Below the pieces are notes generated by a model. It made no database searches and had not been told where the DNA came from. It saw only the letters and a list, made by a program, of their open reading frames with translations. Source: Mycolicibacterium hodleri (lineage in GTDB: Bacteria; Actinomycetota; Actinomycetes; Mycobacteriales; Mycobacteriaceae). From it: a DNA stretch of 41,260 bases. Positions 6,382 through 15,503 of this stretch are shown piece by piece. A program made the translations under genes and the position numbers. The stretch spans positions 1 to 41,260 of the forward strand of contig NZ_JACKTL010000004.1 of assembly GCF_025822245.1 (NCBI RefSeq), written 5' to 3'. Each line of letters opens with the position of its first letter. Position 1 is the first letter of the stretch.

Positions 6382-8019
6382 ATGGCGCTGACCGATCCGC
6401 TCACCAACACCCTCGGCCTGCTGACGACGATGGCACGCGCGGGCGTCATCGCCCCGTTGCGCCCGGACAAGTATCTGCGCATCGGCGCCGCCATGGCGCG
6501 CGAGAACATGGGCATCACTTCGGGTTTCGCGAGTGCGGCCCAGCGGTGCCCCGATCGTCCCGCCCTCGTCGACGAGCTCGGCACCCTGACGTGGCGTGAC
6601 GTCGACCAGCGGGCCGACGCCCTTGCCGCCGCGCTGCAGGCGCTGCCCGGCGGAGCCCCGCAGACGATCGGCATCATGGCGCGCAACCACCGCGGCTTCG
6701 TCGAGTCGTTGATCGCCGCCAACCGCATCGGCGCCGACGTGCTGCTGCTCAACACCTCCTTCGCGGGACCCGCTCTCGCCGAGGTGGTGTCGCGCGAGGG
6801 AGTGGACGCGGTCGTCTTCGACGAGGAGTTCACCCCCACCGTCGAGCAGGCCCTTGCCGACCGGCCCGACGCGGTCCGGATCGTCGCGTGGCGCGACGAT
6901 CCCGACCATGGGGGGCGTGCCGTCGAGACCATGATCGGCGAGCACTACGGCCGGCAGCCGAAGCGGGCGGGCACCAAGTCGAAGGTCATCCTGCTGACCT
7001 CGGGGACGACGGGAACGCCGAAGGGCGCCAGCCACTCTGGCGGCAGCCCGCAGACGCTCAAGGGCATTCTGGACCGCACCCCGTGGCGCACCGAGGAGGT
7101 CACCGTCGTCGTGGCCCCGATGTTCCACGCGTGGGGTTTCGCGCAACTCGCCTTCGCCGCGATGATGGCGTGCACGATCGTCACCCGGCGCAAGTTCGAC
7201 CCCGAAGCGACGCTCAAGCTGGTCGACCGCCACCGGGCGACCGGATTGTGCGTCGTCCCAGTCATGTTCGACCGCATCATGGCGTTGCCCGAGGACGTGC
7301 TCTCGCGGTACAGCGGGCGTTCGCTGCGGTTCGCGGCCGCATCGGGCTCGCGGATGAACCCCGACGTGGTGACCGCGTTCATGGACCGCTTCGGGGACGT
7401 CGTCTACAACAACTACAACGCGACCGAGGCGGGCATGATCGCCACCGCGACGCCCGCCGACCTGCGCGCCGCACCGGACACCGCGGGAAAACCCGCCGAG
7501 GGCACCGACATTCGCATCCTCGACGCCGAGCGCCGGGAGGTGCCCACCGGTGAGGTCGGCACCATCTTCGTGCGCAACTCCACCCAGTTCGACGGCTACA
7601 CCTCGGGTGCGACGAAGGACTTCGAGGGCGACTACATGTCCAGCGGCGACGTCGGATACCTCGACGCCGACGGGCGACTGTTCGTCGTCGGCCGTGACGA
7701 CGAGATGATCGTCTCGGGCGGCGAGAACGTCTACCCCATCGAGGTGGAGAAGGTGCTGGCGGCTCATCCGGCGGTGGCGGAGGCGTCGGTGCTCGGCGTG
7801 GCCGACGACGACTACGGCCAGCGGCTGGCGGCCTTCGTGGTGCTGGCCGACGGGTCGGCGACGCCGGACGACCTGAAGGCGCACGTTCGGGCGAACCTGG
7901 CGAACTTCAAGGTGCCGCGCAGCATCACGGTGCTGGAGAGTTTGCCGCGGGGCAGCACGGGCAAGATCGTTCGTCGTGACCTTCACGCGCTTCTCGACAC
8001 GGGCGACCATGCGACGTAG
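6382..8019 (+). CDS. fadD12: Long-chain fatty-acyl-CoA ligase, FadD12-like
   Basis: ATP-dependent acyl-CoA synthetase of the ANL superfamily (545 aa) that forms acyl-CoA through an acyl-adenylate. All core motifs are intact: the phosphate-binding loop TSGTTGTPKGAS (about residues 206-217), the NNYNATEA motif that contacts adenylate, the hinge region SGDVGYLDADGRLFVVGRDD, GGENVYPIEVE, and the C-terminal catalytic Lys in PRGSTGKIVRRDL. The start is ATG 6382, 7 nt after the acyltransferase stop, where coupling would help a weak ribosome-binding site. Its 3' end overlaps the esterase by 11 nt. Length, neighbours and order match M. tuberculosis fadD12. It probably supplies acyl-CoA to the acyltransferase in front of it. 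Confidence 0.88.
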   Translation: MALTDPLTNTLGLLTTMARAGVIAPLRPDKYLRIGAAMARENMGITSGFASAAQRCPDRPALVDELGTLTWRDVDQRADALAAALQALPGGAPQTIGIMARNHRGFVESLIAANRIGADVLLLNTSFAGPALAEVVSREGVDAVVFDEEFTPTVEQALADRPDAVRIVAWRDDPDHGGRAVETMIGEHYGRQPKRAGTKSKVILLTSGTTGTPKGASHSGGSPQTLKGILDRTPWRTEEVTVVVAPMFHAWGFAQLAFAAMMACTIVTRRKFDPEATLKLVDRHRATGLCVVPVMFDRIMALPEDVLSRYSGRSLRFAAASGSRMNPDVVTAFMDRFGDVVYNNYNATEAGMIATATPADLRAAPDTAGKPAEGTDIRILDAERREVPTGEVGTIFVRNSTQFDGYTSGATKDFEGDYMSSGDVGYLDADGRLFVVGRDDEMIVSGGENVYPIEVEKVLAAHPAVAEASVLGVADDDYGQRLAAFVVLADGSATPDDLKAHVRANLANFKVPRSITVLESLPRGSTGKIVRRDLHALLDTGDHAT

Positions 8020-9226
8020 GCATCCTCTGCTGCGCGCCGTCGCCGAGCTCCTCAACGCCGCCAACGCCGTGCAGCCGCTCGGCCGCGAGGGCTACGTGAC
8101 GATTCCGGTGTTCTTCCTGGGCTGGCCCACCGGCGAGGCGGCGCCGGTGGTGGCCGGGGCGTCGATGGTGGACGCGGCGCGACGCGGCCTGCGCGGCGAC
8201 TTCGCCGGCAGGCGAGGCAGGCTCGCGCTGGGGCTCACCGCGTTGTCCTGGGCCGCACTGGGTTTCGTCTACTTCCGAAACGCGAAGTCGCAGGAGCGCT
8301 TCGAGGCCCCGCTACGCGACGTCCTCGGCGACGACTACGCCGCGATCGCCGCCGAGGAGCGTCGGCGGCGTCGCGGTGGCGTGCTGCGGACGTCCTGGGC
8401 CCGGCGCCAGTACGTGAAGAAGGACGACGTCATCCGGTACGGTCCGCACCGCGCCAACGTCGCCGACGTGTGGCATCGCGGCGACCTGCCCCGCGACGGC
8501 AAGGCACCCGTTCTGCTGCAGGTGCCCGGTGGCGCCTGGGCGATCGGGATGCGCCGTCCGCAGGCCTATCCCTTGATGACGCACATGGCTGAACGCGGCT
8601 GGATCATCGTCTCGATGGCGTACCGGGTCAGCCCGCGCAACACCTGGCCGGCGCACATCGTGGACGTGAAGCGGGCCCTGGCGTGGATCAAGGAGAACAT
8701 CGCCGAGCACGGCGGGGATCCCGACTTCGTGGCGATCACGGGCGGTTCGGCGGGCGGGCACCTGACGGCGCTCGCCGCCCTGACGCCGAACGAGCCGCAG
8801 TGGCAACCGGGTTTCGAGGACGCCGACACCTCCGTGGTGGCCGCGGTGCCGATCTACGGCCGCTACGACTGGTTCACCCGAGAGGGCAGCGGTCGACCCG
8901 AGTTCATCGCCATTCTGCAGCGCTACATCGTCAAGAAGCGGTTCCTCGAGCACCGCGCGGACTACCTCGACGCGTCGCCCATCACGAAGGTGCGGGCCGA
9001 CGCGCCCCCGTTCTTCGTGCTGCACGGCACCGACGACTCGATCATCCCGGTGCAGGAGGGACGCGCGTTCGCCGAGGCCCTCGAGAAGGCGTCGGACAAC
9101 CCGGTGGCGTATGCGGAGATCCCGCACGCCCAGCACGCCTTCGACTTCTTCGGCTCGCCGCACGGGGACTACACCGCGACGGCCGTCGCCCACTTCCTGG
9201 ATTGGGTGAAGGCCAAACGGGGTTAG
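8009..9226 (+). CDS. lipO: Alpha/beta-hydrolase esterase/lipase, LipO-like
   Basis: Carboxylesterase of the hormone-sensitive-lipase/BD-FAE-like group (405 aa). The N-terminal ~120 residues carry one hydrophobic helix (LALGLTALSWAALGFVYF), so the enzyme is likely membrane-anchored. The catalytic domain shows the oxyanion loop VPGGAWAIG (PGG in place of HGG), the nucleophile elbow GGSAGG with Ser247, the acid in HGTDDSIIP and the His in AQHAFDFF. ATG 8009 is chosen because it overlaps the ligase stop by 11 nt and begins a basic N-terminus (MRRRHPLLR) before the hydrophobic region; an ATG at 7976 would extend into ligase sequence without support. It is the third gene of the operon behind the KstR-like site and ends 1 nt from the convergent DUF4185 gene. 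Confidence 0.87.
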   Translation: MRRRHPLLRAVAELLNAANAVQPLGREGYVTIPVFFLGWPTGEAAPVVAGASMVDAARRGLRGDFAGRRGRLALGLTALSWAALGFVYFRNAKSQERFEAPLRDVLGDDYAAIAAEERRRRRGGVLRTSWARRQYVKKDDVIRYGPHRANVADVWHRGDLPRDGKAPVLLQVPGGAWAIGMRRPQAYPLMTHMAERGWIIVSMAYRVSPRNTWPAHIVDVKRALAWIKENIAEHGGDPDFVAITGGSAGGHLTALAALTPNEPQWQPGFEDADTSVVAAVPIYGRYDWFTREGSGRPEFIAILQRYIVKKRFLEHRADYLDASPITKVRADAPPFFVLHGTDDSIIPVQEGRAFAEALEKASDNPVAYAEIPHAQHAFDFFGSPHGDYTATAVAHFLDWVKAKRG

Positions 9227-9227
9227 C

Positions 9228-10649
9228 TCACGGCAGGACGGTGTGCATCAGCATGACGTTGTAGGCCGACCACAGCGACAGGTTGTAATACAGCTCCTTG
9301 CCCGTCGACCACGGATGCAGGTAGGGCGCGTAGATCCCGCCGGGAAACTCCATGTGGCTCACCAACATCGACTCCGGGCTCCACGGCCCCTGCGGGGTGG
9401 GCGACGTCCGCATCACCACGTCGTTGGCGCCGTTGCAGTAGAGCGCGAGGTACTGCTTGAGATAGGTGTTGTACTGGGCCGACATCTCGCCCACCGGACC
9501 GGGAATCACCGGCGTCGCCGCGGCCGGGTTGGCGGGCACCCACGCCCCGCTGTCGCCGTTCCAGTACTCGTACTTGGTCAGGTCGGGGATGAGACCGGGT
9601 GCCACGCGCGCGACGTACGCCGAACCGCCGCGGCCGTTGGGCGTGCCGTAGGTGTAGACGTACTGGTCGCCGGGCCCCGGCTTGAGGAACGCGCCCATCT
9701 GGAAGTTCTCGTTGCCCGCCCCCGGCGTGCGGATGGTGCCGGGGTAGACGCCCCACGTCTCGCCGTTGTCGGGCGACATCGCGATTGCCGAGTAGTTGGT
9801 GGTCCATGCGCCGTTGGCGTCCCAGCTGCGGATCGACATGAAGTTCAGGTACTGCTTGCCGCCGGCGGCGATGCCCGCGGTGGGAATGATGCCCGTCTCC
9901 TGCGGCGCCTGCCCGATGGTGTTGACGATCTGCTTGGAGATGCCGGGCCGCCACACCGGAGAGCCCGAATACTTGTTGGCGACAACGCCGTTGGGCACGG
10001 CGACCGTATTGGACAGTGAGCGGTCCTGGCTGCGGAACAGGGTGTTGTACCGCCACTGCTTGCCGGGGATGCCGCAGTAGCCGTTGGTGTCGCCGAACGC
10101 CATCAGCACCTGGTCGTTGGCGGGATCGCCGTTGTCCCACATGATGCCGAGGTCGGTGCCGGTGATGGCAAACCTCTTGATGGTGTCGTTGGGGCTGTCG
10201 GGCCCGGTCACCCAGCCCACCAGCGAGGTGCCCGGTGGTGCCGTCGACACCGGCGCGGGGGCCGCGACGGGGGCCGGCGCAGGCGCCGCCGCAGACGGCT
10301 GGGTCGCGGTCCCACCGGGCCGGGGCGAGGGCACCACGGCGGCCTGCTGCTGCACCGGTGCCACGGGAGGCGGGGTCAGCGCCTTGATGAGCGCGGGCAG
10401 CAGACCGAGCTTGGGGAGGGGGGCCGCATCGTTGGCACCAGCGGGTTTGTGGCCGATCGGCCGGTTGAACGGCGAGATGCCCGACGGGCTGGGGATCTGG
10501 AACGCCTGCCCGGGGAGCGGCTGCGCCTGTGCGGCGGCACCCTCGCAGGGTTCGGCGTTGGCCGGTGGGGCGACGCCCACGACGGCGCAGAGTCCGAGCA
10601 CGGCCGCCGTCGCCACGGATGCGGAGGCAAAACGACGACGCGGCGACAT
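9228..10649 (-). CDS. Secreted DUF4185 protein, possible endo-arabinanase-type glycoside hydrolase
   Basis: Exported protein of 473 aa. It has an N-terminal signal peptide (basic MSPRRRF, hydrophobic core, cleavage near ANAEP around residue 32), a low-complexity Pro/Ala linker about residues 75-145, and a C-terminal beta-propeller-like DUF4185 domain with GIMWDNGDP, FGDTNGYCG, SPDNGETW and EFPGGIYAPYLHPW signatures. From memory, some DUF4185 proteins have been assigned to a glycoside hydrolase family (GH183) with endo-D-arabinanase activity on mycobacterial arabinan; whether this member has that activity is inference. ATG 10649 is preceded by GAAAGGTGTGAC. It is a single-gene unit, convergent with lipO (1-nt gap). 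A role in remodelling arabinogalactan or lipoarabinomannan would fit its location outside the membrane. Confidence 0.8.
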   Translation of the reverse strand: MSPRRRFASASVATAAVLGLCAVVGVAPPANAEPCEGAAAQAQPLPGQAFQIPSPSGISPFNRPIGHKPAGANDAAPLPKLGLLPALIKALTPPPVAPVQQQAAVVPSPRPGGTATQPSAAAPAPAPVAAPAPVSTAPPGTSLVGWVTGPDSPNDTIKRFAITGTDLGIMWDNGDPANDQVLMAFGDTNGYCGIPGKQWRYNTLFRSQDRSLSNTVAVPNGVVANKYSGSPVWRPGISKQIVNTIGQAPQETGIIPTAGIAAGGKQYLNFMSIRSWDANGAWTTNYSAIAMSPDNGETWGVYPGTIRTPGAGNENFQMGAFLKPGPGDQYVYTYGTPNGRGGSAYVARVAPGLIPDLTKYEYWNGDSGAWVPANPAAATPVIPGPVGEMSAQYNTYLKQYLALYCNGANDVVMRTSPTPQGPWSPESMLVSHMEFPGGIYAPYLHPWSTGKELYYNLSLWSAYNVMLMHTVLP

Positions 10650-10735
10650 GTCACACCTTTCACGGAGGACGTCGCAGTGACGTCAGCAACTTAGGTTGTG
10701 ACGATAGTTATCCGTGGGACATTTGTGATTGGTGA

Positions 10736-10761
10736 GTCACGGCTTGGTATCCATCCGTGAC
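10736..10761. terminator. Possible hairpin terminator after the WS/DGAT gene
   Basis: GTCACGG at 10736-10742 and CCGTGAC at 10755-10761 form a perfect 7-bp stem, with a short inner TGG/CCA pairing. It lies about 40 nt downstream of the minus-strand WS/DGAT stop and upstream of the DUF4185 start. No U-tract follows, so it could instead be a regulator site. The rest of 10650-10801 shows no gene. Confidence 0.3.
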
Positions 10762-10801
10762 CGTGTCGCAACCTTCGGCGGTCGAGACCCGCGGGATCGG
10801 C

Positions 10802-12217
10802 CTACGGCGCCATCGCCCCGTCGACGACCGTGAGCTCCTCGGAAAGTCCGGCGGCACGCCGAATCTCGACGAACGCCGCCACCATCGCATCGGTCAGCTC
10901 GTGGGCGTCGGAGAGCGTGGCGCCGTCGGACAGCACCGAGACGTTGAGCTGGTCGACGTAGCTCCACACCGTGATGTTGAGCCCACTGCCGGTGGTCAGC
11001 GGACCCACCGAATAGATCTCGGTCACCAGGGCACCGCCCACCCGACCGTGCTCCCGCGGGCCGGGAACGTTGGAGATGGGCAGGTTCAGCACCTTGTTTT
11101 GACCGTCCTTGCCGGCCAGCCAGCGGAACATCGCCTCCGCGGGCGCCGGCGGGAAGTACGCCGACCACCGGCTCACCAACTCGGGACCCATCAGGTCGTG
11201 GGTCTCCTTCGCCGACACCGCGGCCTCGTGGACGGCCCGGACCCGCTCGAGCGGATCGGCCATCTCGACCGGCAGCGTCATCATCACGCCCGTGAAGTAG
11301 TTGCCCGACACGCGATCGCGGGAGAAGTCGAAACTCACTGGGACGGAAGCCAACAGCGGATGGTCGGCGTGTCCGTCGTACTTCTCCAGCAGCGTACGCA
11401 GCGCGCCGGCGGAGATCGCCAGCACCATGTCGTTGATGGTCACGCCCAGGTGCTTGCCGGTCTGCTTCACGTCGACGAGCGGCAGCGTCGCGGTGGCGAA
11501 CTTGCGGGTCGCGTCGACCATGTGGTTCATGAAGGTGGGCGGCGGCGTGAATGGTCGGGTCAGCTCCGGTCCAAGCTTGCGCGAGCTCTTGCGTACCCGG
11601 CCCAACCCCTGCGCGGTGTACCTCAGCGTTCCCGGCAAGCGCCCAATCTGACGCAGATGGTCACCGAAGGCGGTGCGCACCAACTCCGCCTTAGAGGGCG
11701 CGGGATCCGTTGCGTAGGAGTCGCGGTCGTCGGGCGTGCTCTGAAGATCCATGCCGCGCGCCATCAGGTTGGCCGATGCCACGCCGTCGGCGAGCGCATG
11801 GTGAATCTTGCCAAGCACGGCGATCCTGCCGTCGGCGAGACCCTCGATGAAGTACATCTCCCACAGCGGCCTGCTGCGATCCAGCGGCGTGCTGGCGATC
11901 TTGCCGACCGCGTCGTCGAGTTCGCGGCGCCCGCCGGGACTGTCCACCCGGTAGGGCCGGATGTGGTACTCCAGGTCGACCTTGCAGTTCTCTCGCCACA
12001 TCGGATGGTGGAACTTCATCGGGATGTCGACCAACTCGTAGCGGAACGGGTCGAGCTTGTGCAGTCGGCCGTGGATGACCTTGCGGAAGTCCTCGACGCC
12101 GAACGTGCGGCCCTTGAGATCGTCGAGCGCGATCACCGCCAGCTTCAGCGTGTGCATGTGCACGGTCGGCGTTTCGCTGTACAGAAGTACCGCGTCCCAC
12201 CCGCTGAGCCTCTTCAC
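10802..12217 (-). CDS. Wax ester synthase/diacylglycerol acyltransferase (WS/DGAT), Rv0221-like
   Basis: Acyl-CoA:diacylglycerol or fatty-alcohol acyltransferase (471 aa), the bacterial enzyme family that makes storage triacylglycerol and wax esters at the inner membrane face. The condensation-domain active-site motif HHxxxDG is intact as HHALADG (residues 139-145); the second family landmark, SNVPGP, is present, as is GSGLNITVWSYVDQLNVSVL near the C-terminus. GTG 12217 is used because the conserved N-terminus (KRLSGWDAVLLYSETP) begins right there. The start abuts a 16-bp palindrome and lies 4 nt after the lipC stop, so translation is probably coupled. The arrangement matches M. tuberculosis lipC-Rv0221. 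Paired with an esterase, it suggests a synthesis and turnover module for neutral lipid. Confidence 0.92.
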   Translation of the reverse strand: MKRLSGWDAVLLYSETPTVHMHTLKLAVIALDDLKGRTFGVEDFRKVIHGRLHKLDPFRYELVDIPMKFHHPMWRENCKVDLEYHIRPYRVDSPGGRRELDDAVGKIASTPLDRSRPLWEMYFIEGLADGRIAVLGKIHHALADGVASANLMARGMDLQSTPDDRDSYATDPAPSKAELVRTAFGDHLRQIGRLPGTLRYTAQGLGRVRKSSRKLGPELTRPFTPPPTFMNHMVDATRKFATATLPLVDVKQTGKHLGVTINDMVLAISAGALRTLLEKYDGHADHPLLASVPVSFDFSRDRVSGNYFTGVMMTLPVEMADPLERVRAVHEAAVSAKETHDLMGPELVSRWSAYFPPAPAEAMFRWLAGKDGQNKVLNLPISNVPGPREHGRVGGALVTEIYSVGPLTTGSGLNITVWSYVDQLNVSVLSDGATLSDAHELTDAMVAAFVEIRRAAGLSEELTVVDGAMAP

Positions 12218-12233
12218 GCGGTTATATAACCGC
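12218..12233. repeat. Perfect 16-bp palindrome at the lipC/WS-DGAT junction
   Basis: GCGGTTATATAACCGC is fully self-complementary. It contains the lipC stop codon and ends next to the GTG of the WS/DGAT gene. In RNA it could only fold into a very tight hairpin, so a DNA-level operator or an intracistronic start is as likely as a translational element. Confidence 0.6.
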
Positions 12234-13445
12234 CCTTGTCCCCGCCGCGGTCTGGTTTCGGTGAACTTCGTTGAGGAACAAGCCGATCGCGGTGGCCGTC
12301 GACCCCGTCCTGGCCCCGTCGGTCATGTCGAAGCCGTGCCCGGCGCCGGGCAATTCGACGTACCCGACCACCGAACGGGACTCCGCGCGGAGCTTCTGGA
12401 CGAAGTCCCTCGCCTGTTGCACGGGAATGACCGTGTCGCCGCTGCCGTGGATGACCAGGAACGGCGGCGCCTCGGCGTGGGTACGGGCGATCGGCGACGC
12501 CTTCCGGAAGATCTCCGGGTGCCTGGCGATCTTGCGCTTCACCACGACCCGCTCCAGGAAGTCGACGAAGCGGGCCCGCTCGACGGTGGAGCGGTCCTCC
12601 CAGTCGTAGCGGCCGTAGATGCCCACGACCGCGTCGACGGAGGTGTCGGAACCCTCTGGCAGGTCGCGCTGCAACTCCGGATCGTTCGGGGTCAGTCCGG
12701 CCAGCGCGGCGAGGTGGCCGCCGGCCGACGTGCCGGCCACGGCGACGAAGTTGCGGTCACCGCCGTACTTGTCGACGTTGGCCCGGGCCCAGGCGATCGC
12801 CGTCTTGACGTCGGTGAGGTGTTGCGGCCACGGATGATGCGGTGCGACGCGGTAGTCGATCGACAGGCACACCCAGCCCATCTCGGCCAGGTGCGACATC
12901 AGCGCGTAGCCCTGCAGGATGCGTCCGCCGTGCACCCAGGCACCGCCGGGCAGGAAGATCATGACGGGTGCGGGCTGCGTGGGCAGCTCCTCGGGCCGCC
13001 ACACGTCGAGTAGCTGAGTGGGGCTGTCGCCGTAGCGAACCGAGGACCGGTAGACGTTGCGGCGGTGCTCCAACGCCTTCCACACCGGCGGGGTGCGCTC
13101 GGGAGCGGGCCAGGTGATGTCGAGGTCCTTGGCGGGCACCACCCCGCGCAGCGCCGCCTGGGTGACCGAGGCAGTCGCGTCGCGTTGCTGCTTCTTCACC
13201 TCGCCGATGCCGGGGGTGAACCACGACTTGACCGCCGCACCCACGAAGTCCGGCGTGTGGCGAACCCCCCAGATGCACCCGGCGGTCGCCCCACCCAGCG
13301 GTTCGAGGTACTTGCCGATCACCGGAAGCGACGTCGCGGCGACACTGGCCGCCAGCATGTAGTCGGCCGGTCCCGCCTCCATCAGCCACCGCACCCGCGT
13401 GGTCATGGTGGGTCCGGGGTACCGGGTGTCCGGTCGAGCCGTCAT
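12222..13445 (-). CDS. lipC: Cell-surface-type esterase/lipase LipC
   Basis: Alpha/beta-hydrolase esterase (407 aa) closely matching what I recall of M. tuberculosis LipC (Rv0220), including the near-identical stretches RPADYML-like, WGVRHTPDF, IDYRVAPHHPWP, GIYGRYDWEDRST and the C-terminal Val-Ile. The oxyanion loop is PGGAWVHGG, the nucleophile is Ser240 in GTSAGGHL, the acid lies in HGSGDTVIP and the His in GAGHGFDM. A hydrophobic stretch near residues 30-55 could anchor it. Two ATGs are possible (13445 and 13406); neither has a good ribosome-binding site, and the longer form is listed with only moderate confidence in the start. It is followed after 4 nt by WS/DGAT. Known LipC hydrolyses short-chain esters and phospholipids; the same is inferred here. 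Confidence 0.87.
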   Translation of the reverse strand: MTARPDTRYPGPTMTTRVRWLMEAGPADYMLAASVAATSLPVIGKYLEPLGGATAGCIWGVRHTPDFVGAAVKSWFTPGIGEVKKQQRDATASVTQAALRGVVPAKDLDITWPAPERTPPVWKALEHRRNVYRSSVRYGDSPTQLLDVWRPEELPTQPAPVMIFLPGGAWVHGGRILQGYALMSHLAEMGWVCLSIDYRVAPHHPWPQHLTDVKTAIAWARANVDKYGGDRNFVAVAGTSAGGHLAALAGLTPNDPELQRDLPEGSDTSVDAVVGIYGRYDWEDRSTVERARFVDFLERVVVKRKIARHPEIFRKASPIARTHAEAPPFLVIHGSGDTVIPVQQARDFVQKLRAESRSVVGYVELPGAGHGFDMTDGARTGSTATAIGLFLNEVHRNQTAAGTRAVI

Positions 13446-13454
13446 TTCGCGAGG

Positions 13455-13477
13455 GTACCCCGGTTACCCGGGGGTAC
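13455..13477. terminator. Hairpin between the permease and lipC
   Basis: GTACCCCGG and CCCGGGGGTAC pair around a TTA loop with one bulged base. It lies 28 nt after the minus-strand permease stop and just upstream of the lipC ATG. It may end the permease transcript or act as an operator for lipC. No U-tract follows. Confidence 0.35.
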
Positions 13478-13505
13478 ACGACAGTCTGCGAAATTTGTCT
13501 ACTCG

Positions 13506-14999
13506 CTACTCGTCCTTGCCCGGTAGGGGCCGGTTCGCGACCACTGGGAACTGGCCCGTGTACCCCTCCCGTTCCTGGGCCACGGCCAGCACCCGCGACC
13601 GGACCGCGAACCAGCCGATGACCAGCGCGGGAATGATCACGATGAGGGACGCGACGGTCCAGGTGCCGATGGGCGGGTCGCAGGCCATCAGGACCAGCAC
13701 GCCCACCAGGAACGCCAGCGTGGCGTACCCCGTCCACGGAGTACCCCACAGCCGGAACGAGGGGCGCTCCAGAATGCCCTTCTTCGACCAGCGGTACAGC
13801 TGGATCTGGCAGATGACGATGGTGCCCCAGGAGGCGATGATGCCCAGCGCGGCCACGTTCAGCACGATCTCGAACGCCTGCGCCGGCACGACGCCGTTGA
13901 GCAACACGCCGAACAGTCCGATCACCGCCGTCAGGCAGATGCCGCCGTAGGGCACCCCGCGCTTGTTCATCAGCGACGTGAACTTCGGCGCGCTGCCGTT
14001 CATCGCCATCGACCGCAGGATCCGGCCGGTCGAGTACAGGCCGGCGTTGAGGCTCGAGAACGCGGCCGTGAGTACCACGATGTTCATGATCGTGCCCGCG
14101 CCGTCGACCCCGATCTTGGAGAAGAACGTCACGAAGGGGCTCTCACCGGACTTGTAGGACGTGTAGGGCAGCAGCAGCCCGAGCAGGAAGACCGAGCCGA
14201 CGTAGAACAGCGCGATGCGGGCGATGACCGAGTTGATGGCCCGCGGCATGATCTTCGCCGGGTTGGCCGTCTCCCCCGCCGCCGTCCCGACGAGTTCGAC
14301 TGCGGCATAGGCGAACACGACGCCGGAGGTCACGATGACCACCGGGAACAGGCCGGTCGGGAGCAGGCCGCCGTGATCGGAGATGACGCTGAATCCGGTG
14401 GCCTGTCCCTGGATCTTGTAGCGCCCCGCCAGGAAGATCGTGCCGGCCACCAGAAAGGTCACCAGCGCAATGACCTTGATCAGTGCCGCCCAGAACTCCA
14501 GCTCGCCGAACACCTTCACCGAGATCATGTTCATGCCCAGCACGAGCGCGAGCGCGATCAGCGCGATCGTCCACTGCGGGATGGCGGCGAAGGCCTTCCA
14601 GAAGTGGAAGTAGGTGGCGATCGCGGTGGAGTCCACGATCGCCGTCATCGCCCAGTTCAGGAAGTACATCCACCCCGCGACGAACGCCGCCTTCTCCCCG
14701 AGGAACTCGCGGGCATAGGACACGAAGGATCCCGACGACGGCCGGTGCAGCACCAGCTCGCCGAGCGCCCGCAGGATGAGGAACACGAAGACGCCGCAGA
14801 ACGCGTACACCAGGAACAGCGCGGGTCCCGCGCTGGCGAGCCGGCCCCCGGCGCCTAGGAACAGGCCCGTGCCGATGGCGCCGCCGATCGCGATCATCTG
14901 AAGCTGACGCGGCTTGAGACCCTTCTCATAGCCCGCGTCCTCGGTGGTGAACGCCGAGTTGTCGTACTCCTCCTGGGCTGCCTTGGGCTCGGTGCTCAT
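13506..14999 (-). CDS. ansP: Amino acid permease, L-asparagine (AnsP) type
   Basis: Twelve-helix APC-superfamily amino acid transporter (497 aa). The hallmark of the first helix is intact ([20 protein letters not shown]), and later segments such as [32 protein letters not shown] and [17 protein letters not shown] are those of the AnsP1/AnsP2 asparagine permeases of mycobacteria. ATG 14999 overlaps the stop of the small membrane protein upstream (ATGA), so translation is likely coupled. The polar N-terminus (about 35 residues) and the C-terminus are cytoplasmic. Asparagine is the best guess for substrate because of the resemblance to AnsP2; related GABA and aromatic permeases share the same signature, so the substrate is inferred. 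Confidence 0.88.
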   Translation of the reverse strand: MSTEPKAAQEEYDNSAFTTEDAGYEKGLKPRQLQMIAIGGAIGTGLFLGAGGRLASAGPALFLVYAFCGVFVFLILRALGELVLHRPSSGSFVSYAREFLGEKAAFVAGWMYFLNWAMTAIVDSTAIATYFHFWKAFAAIPQWTIALIALALVLGMNMISVKVFGELEFWAALIKVIALVTFLVAGTIFLAGRYKIQGQATGFSVISDHGGLLPTGLFPVVIVTSGVVFAYAAVELVGTAAGETANPAKIMPRAINSVIARIALFYVGSVFLLGLLLPYTSYKSGESPFVTFFSKIGVDGAGTIMNIVVLTAAFSSLNAGLYSTGRILRSMAMNGSAPKFTSLMNKRGVPYGGICLTAVIGLFGVLLNGVVPAQAFEIVLNVAALGIIASWGTIVICQIQLYRWSKKGILERPSFRLWGTPWTGYATLAFLVGVLVLMACDPPIGTWTVASLIVIIPALVIGWFAVRSRVLAVAQEREGYTGQFPVVANRPLPGKDE

Positions 15000-15229
15000 C
15001 GGGTCGCCCCGCTCGCCGGCGGCACGACCGGCGGCGGCTTCGAGGTGTCGTTGATGTCGCGGAAGGTGAAGGCGAAGCCGAACACCGCGAGGACGGCGGC
15101 AAGGGCGTACCCGACGATCGACCACCACCCCACGTGCAGGTAGGCCGTGATCGCGACGATTCCCATCGCCAGGAACACCATGGACATCCCGATCAACGGG
15201 ATCTTGGCAGTCAGGTCGATACGTGCCAT
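14996..15229 (-). CDS. Small two-helix membrane protein co-transcribed with the permease
   Basis: 77-residue integral membrane protein with two hydrophobic helices (about residues 10-31 and 35-55: [20 protein letters not shown] and [19 protein letters not shown]) and a short cytoplasmic Pro-rich tail ([12 protein letters not shown]). ATG 15229 follows a good GAGGTAGGTG ribosome site, and its stop overlaps the permease start, so it is the first gene of a two-gene unit. I do not recognise a family. The coupling suggests an accessory subunit or a stabiliser of the transporter, but this is inference from position only. Confidence 0.7.
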   Translation of the reverse strand: MARIDLTAKIPLIGMSMVFLAMGIVAITAYLHVGWWSIVGYALAAVLAVFGFAFTFRDINDTSKPPPVVPPASGATR

Positions 15230-15399
15230 GGCACCTACCTCGCGTCGTCGTCGAGCCGAGCCGGGTTCGATCCTCAGTAGACACCCGCGCCAGCGGTGAC
15301 GTGTCAGAAATCACCCCGACTCACAGACATTCGAGACACGGAATGGCGTCGAAGCTGGTCACGGTACGGCCGCAGACGTGGCGTCGTCTCGGCGGCTGT

Positions 15400-15419
15400 G
15401 CCACGCTTGACGGCGTGGC
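15400..15419. repeat. 7-bp inverted repeat in the 15230-15503 intergenic region
   Basis: GCCACGC and GCGTGGC flank TTGACG. The 274-bp gap between the divergent permease operon and the septum-formation-like gene contains this and the direct repeat at 15442, and no credible gene. Confidence 0.4.
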
Positions 15420-15441
15420 TAGCACATCCGGCCAGTCCATC

Positions 15442-15468
15442 GTCGTGGAGAGCAGAGTCGTGGAGAGC
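15442..15468 (+). repeat. Tandem 12-bp direct repeat upstream of the septum-formation-like gene
   Basis: GTCGTGGAGAGC occurs twice (15442-15453 and 15457-15468), separated by AGA, giving a 15-bp period. It ends 35 bp before GTG 15504 and just before the palindrome GTACGTAC (15471-15478). Two identical boxes this close to a start codon suggest a binding site for a direct-repeat regulator or a recent slippage duplication. Confidence 0.45.
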
Positions 15469-15503
15469 GGGTACGTACCGACACCTCGACGGAGCCGGGC
15501 ACG

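Noticed and set aside
6229..8064. Long open frame antisense to fadD12
   Set aside because: Opposite-strand shadow of a gene with all ANL motifs intact; composition is not protein-like.
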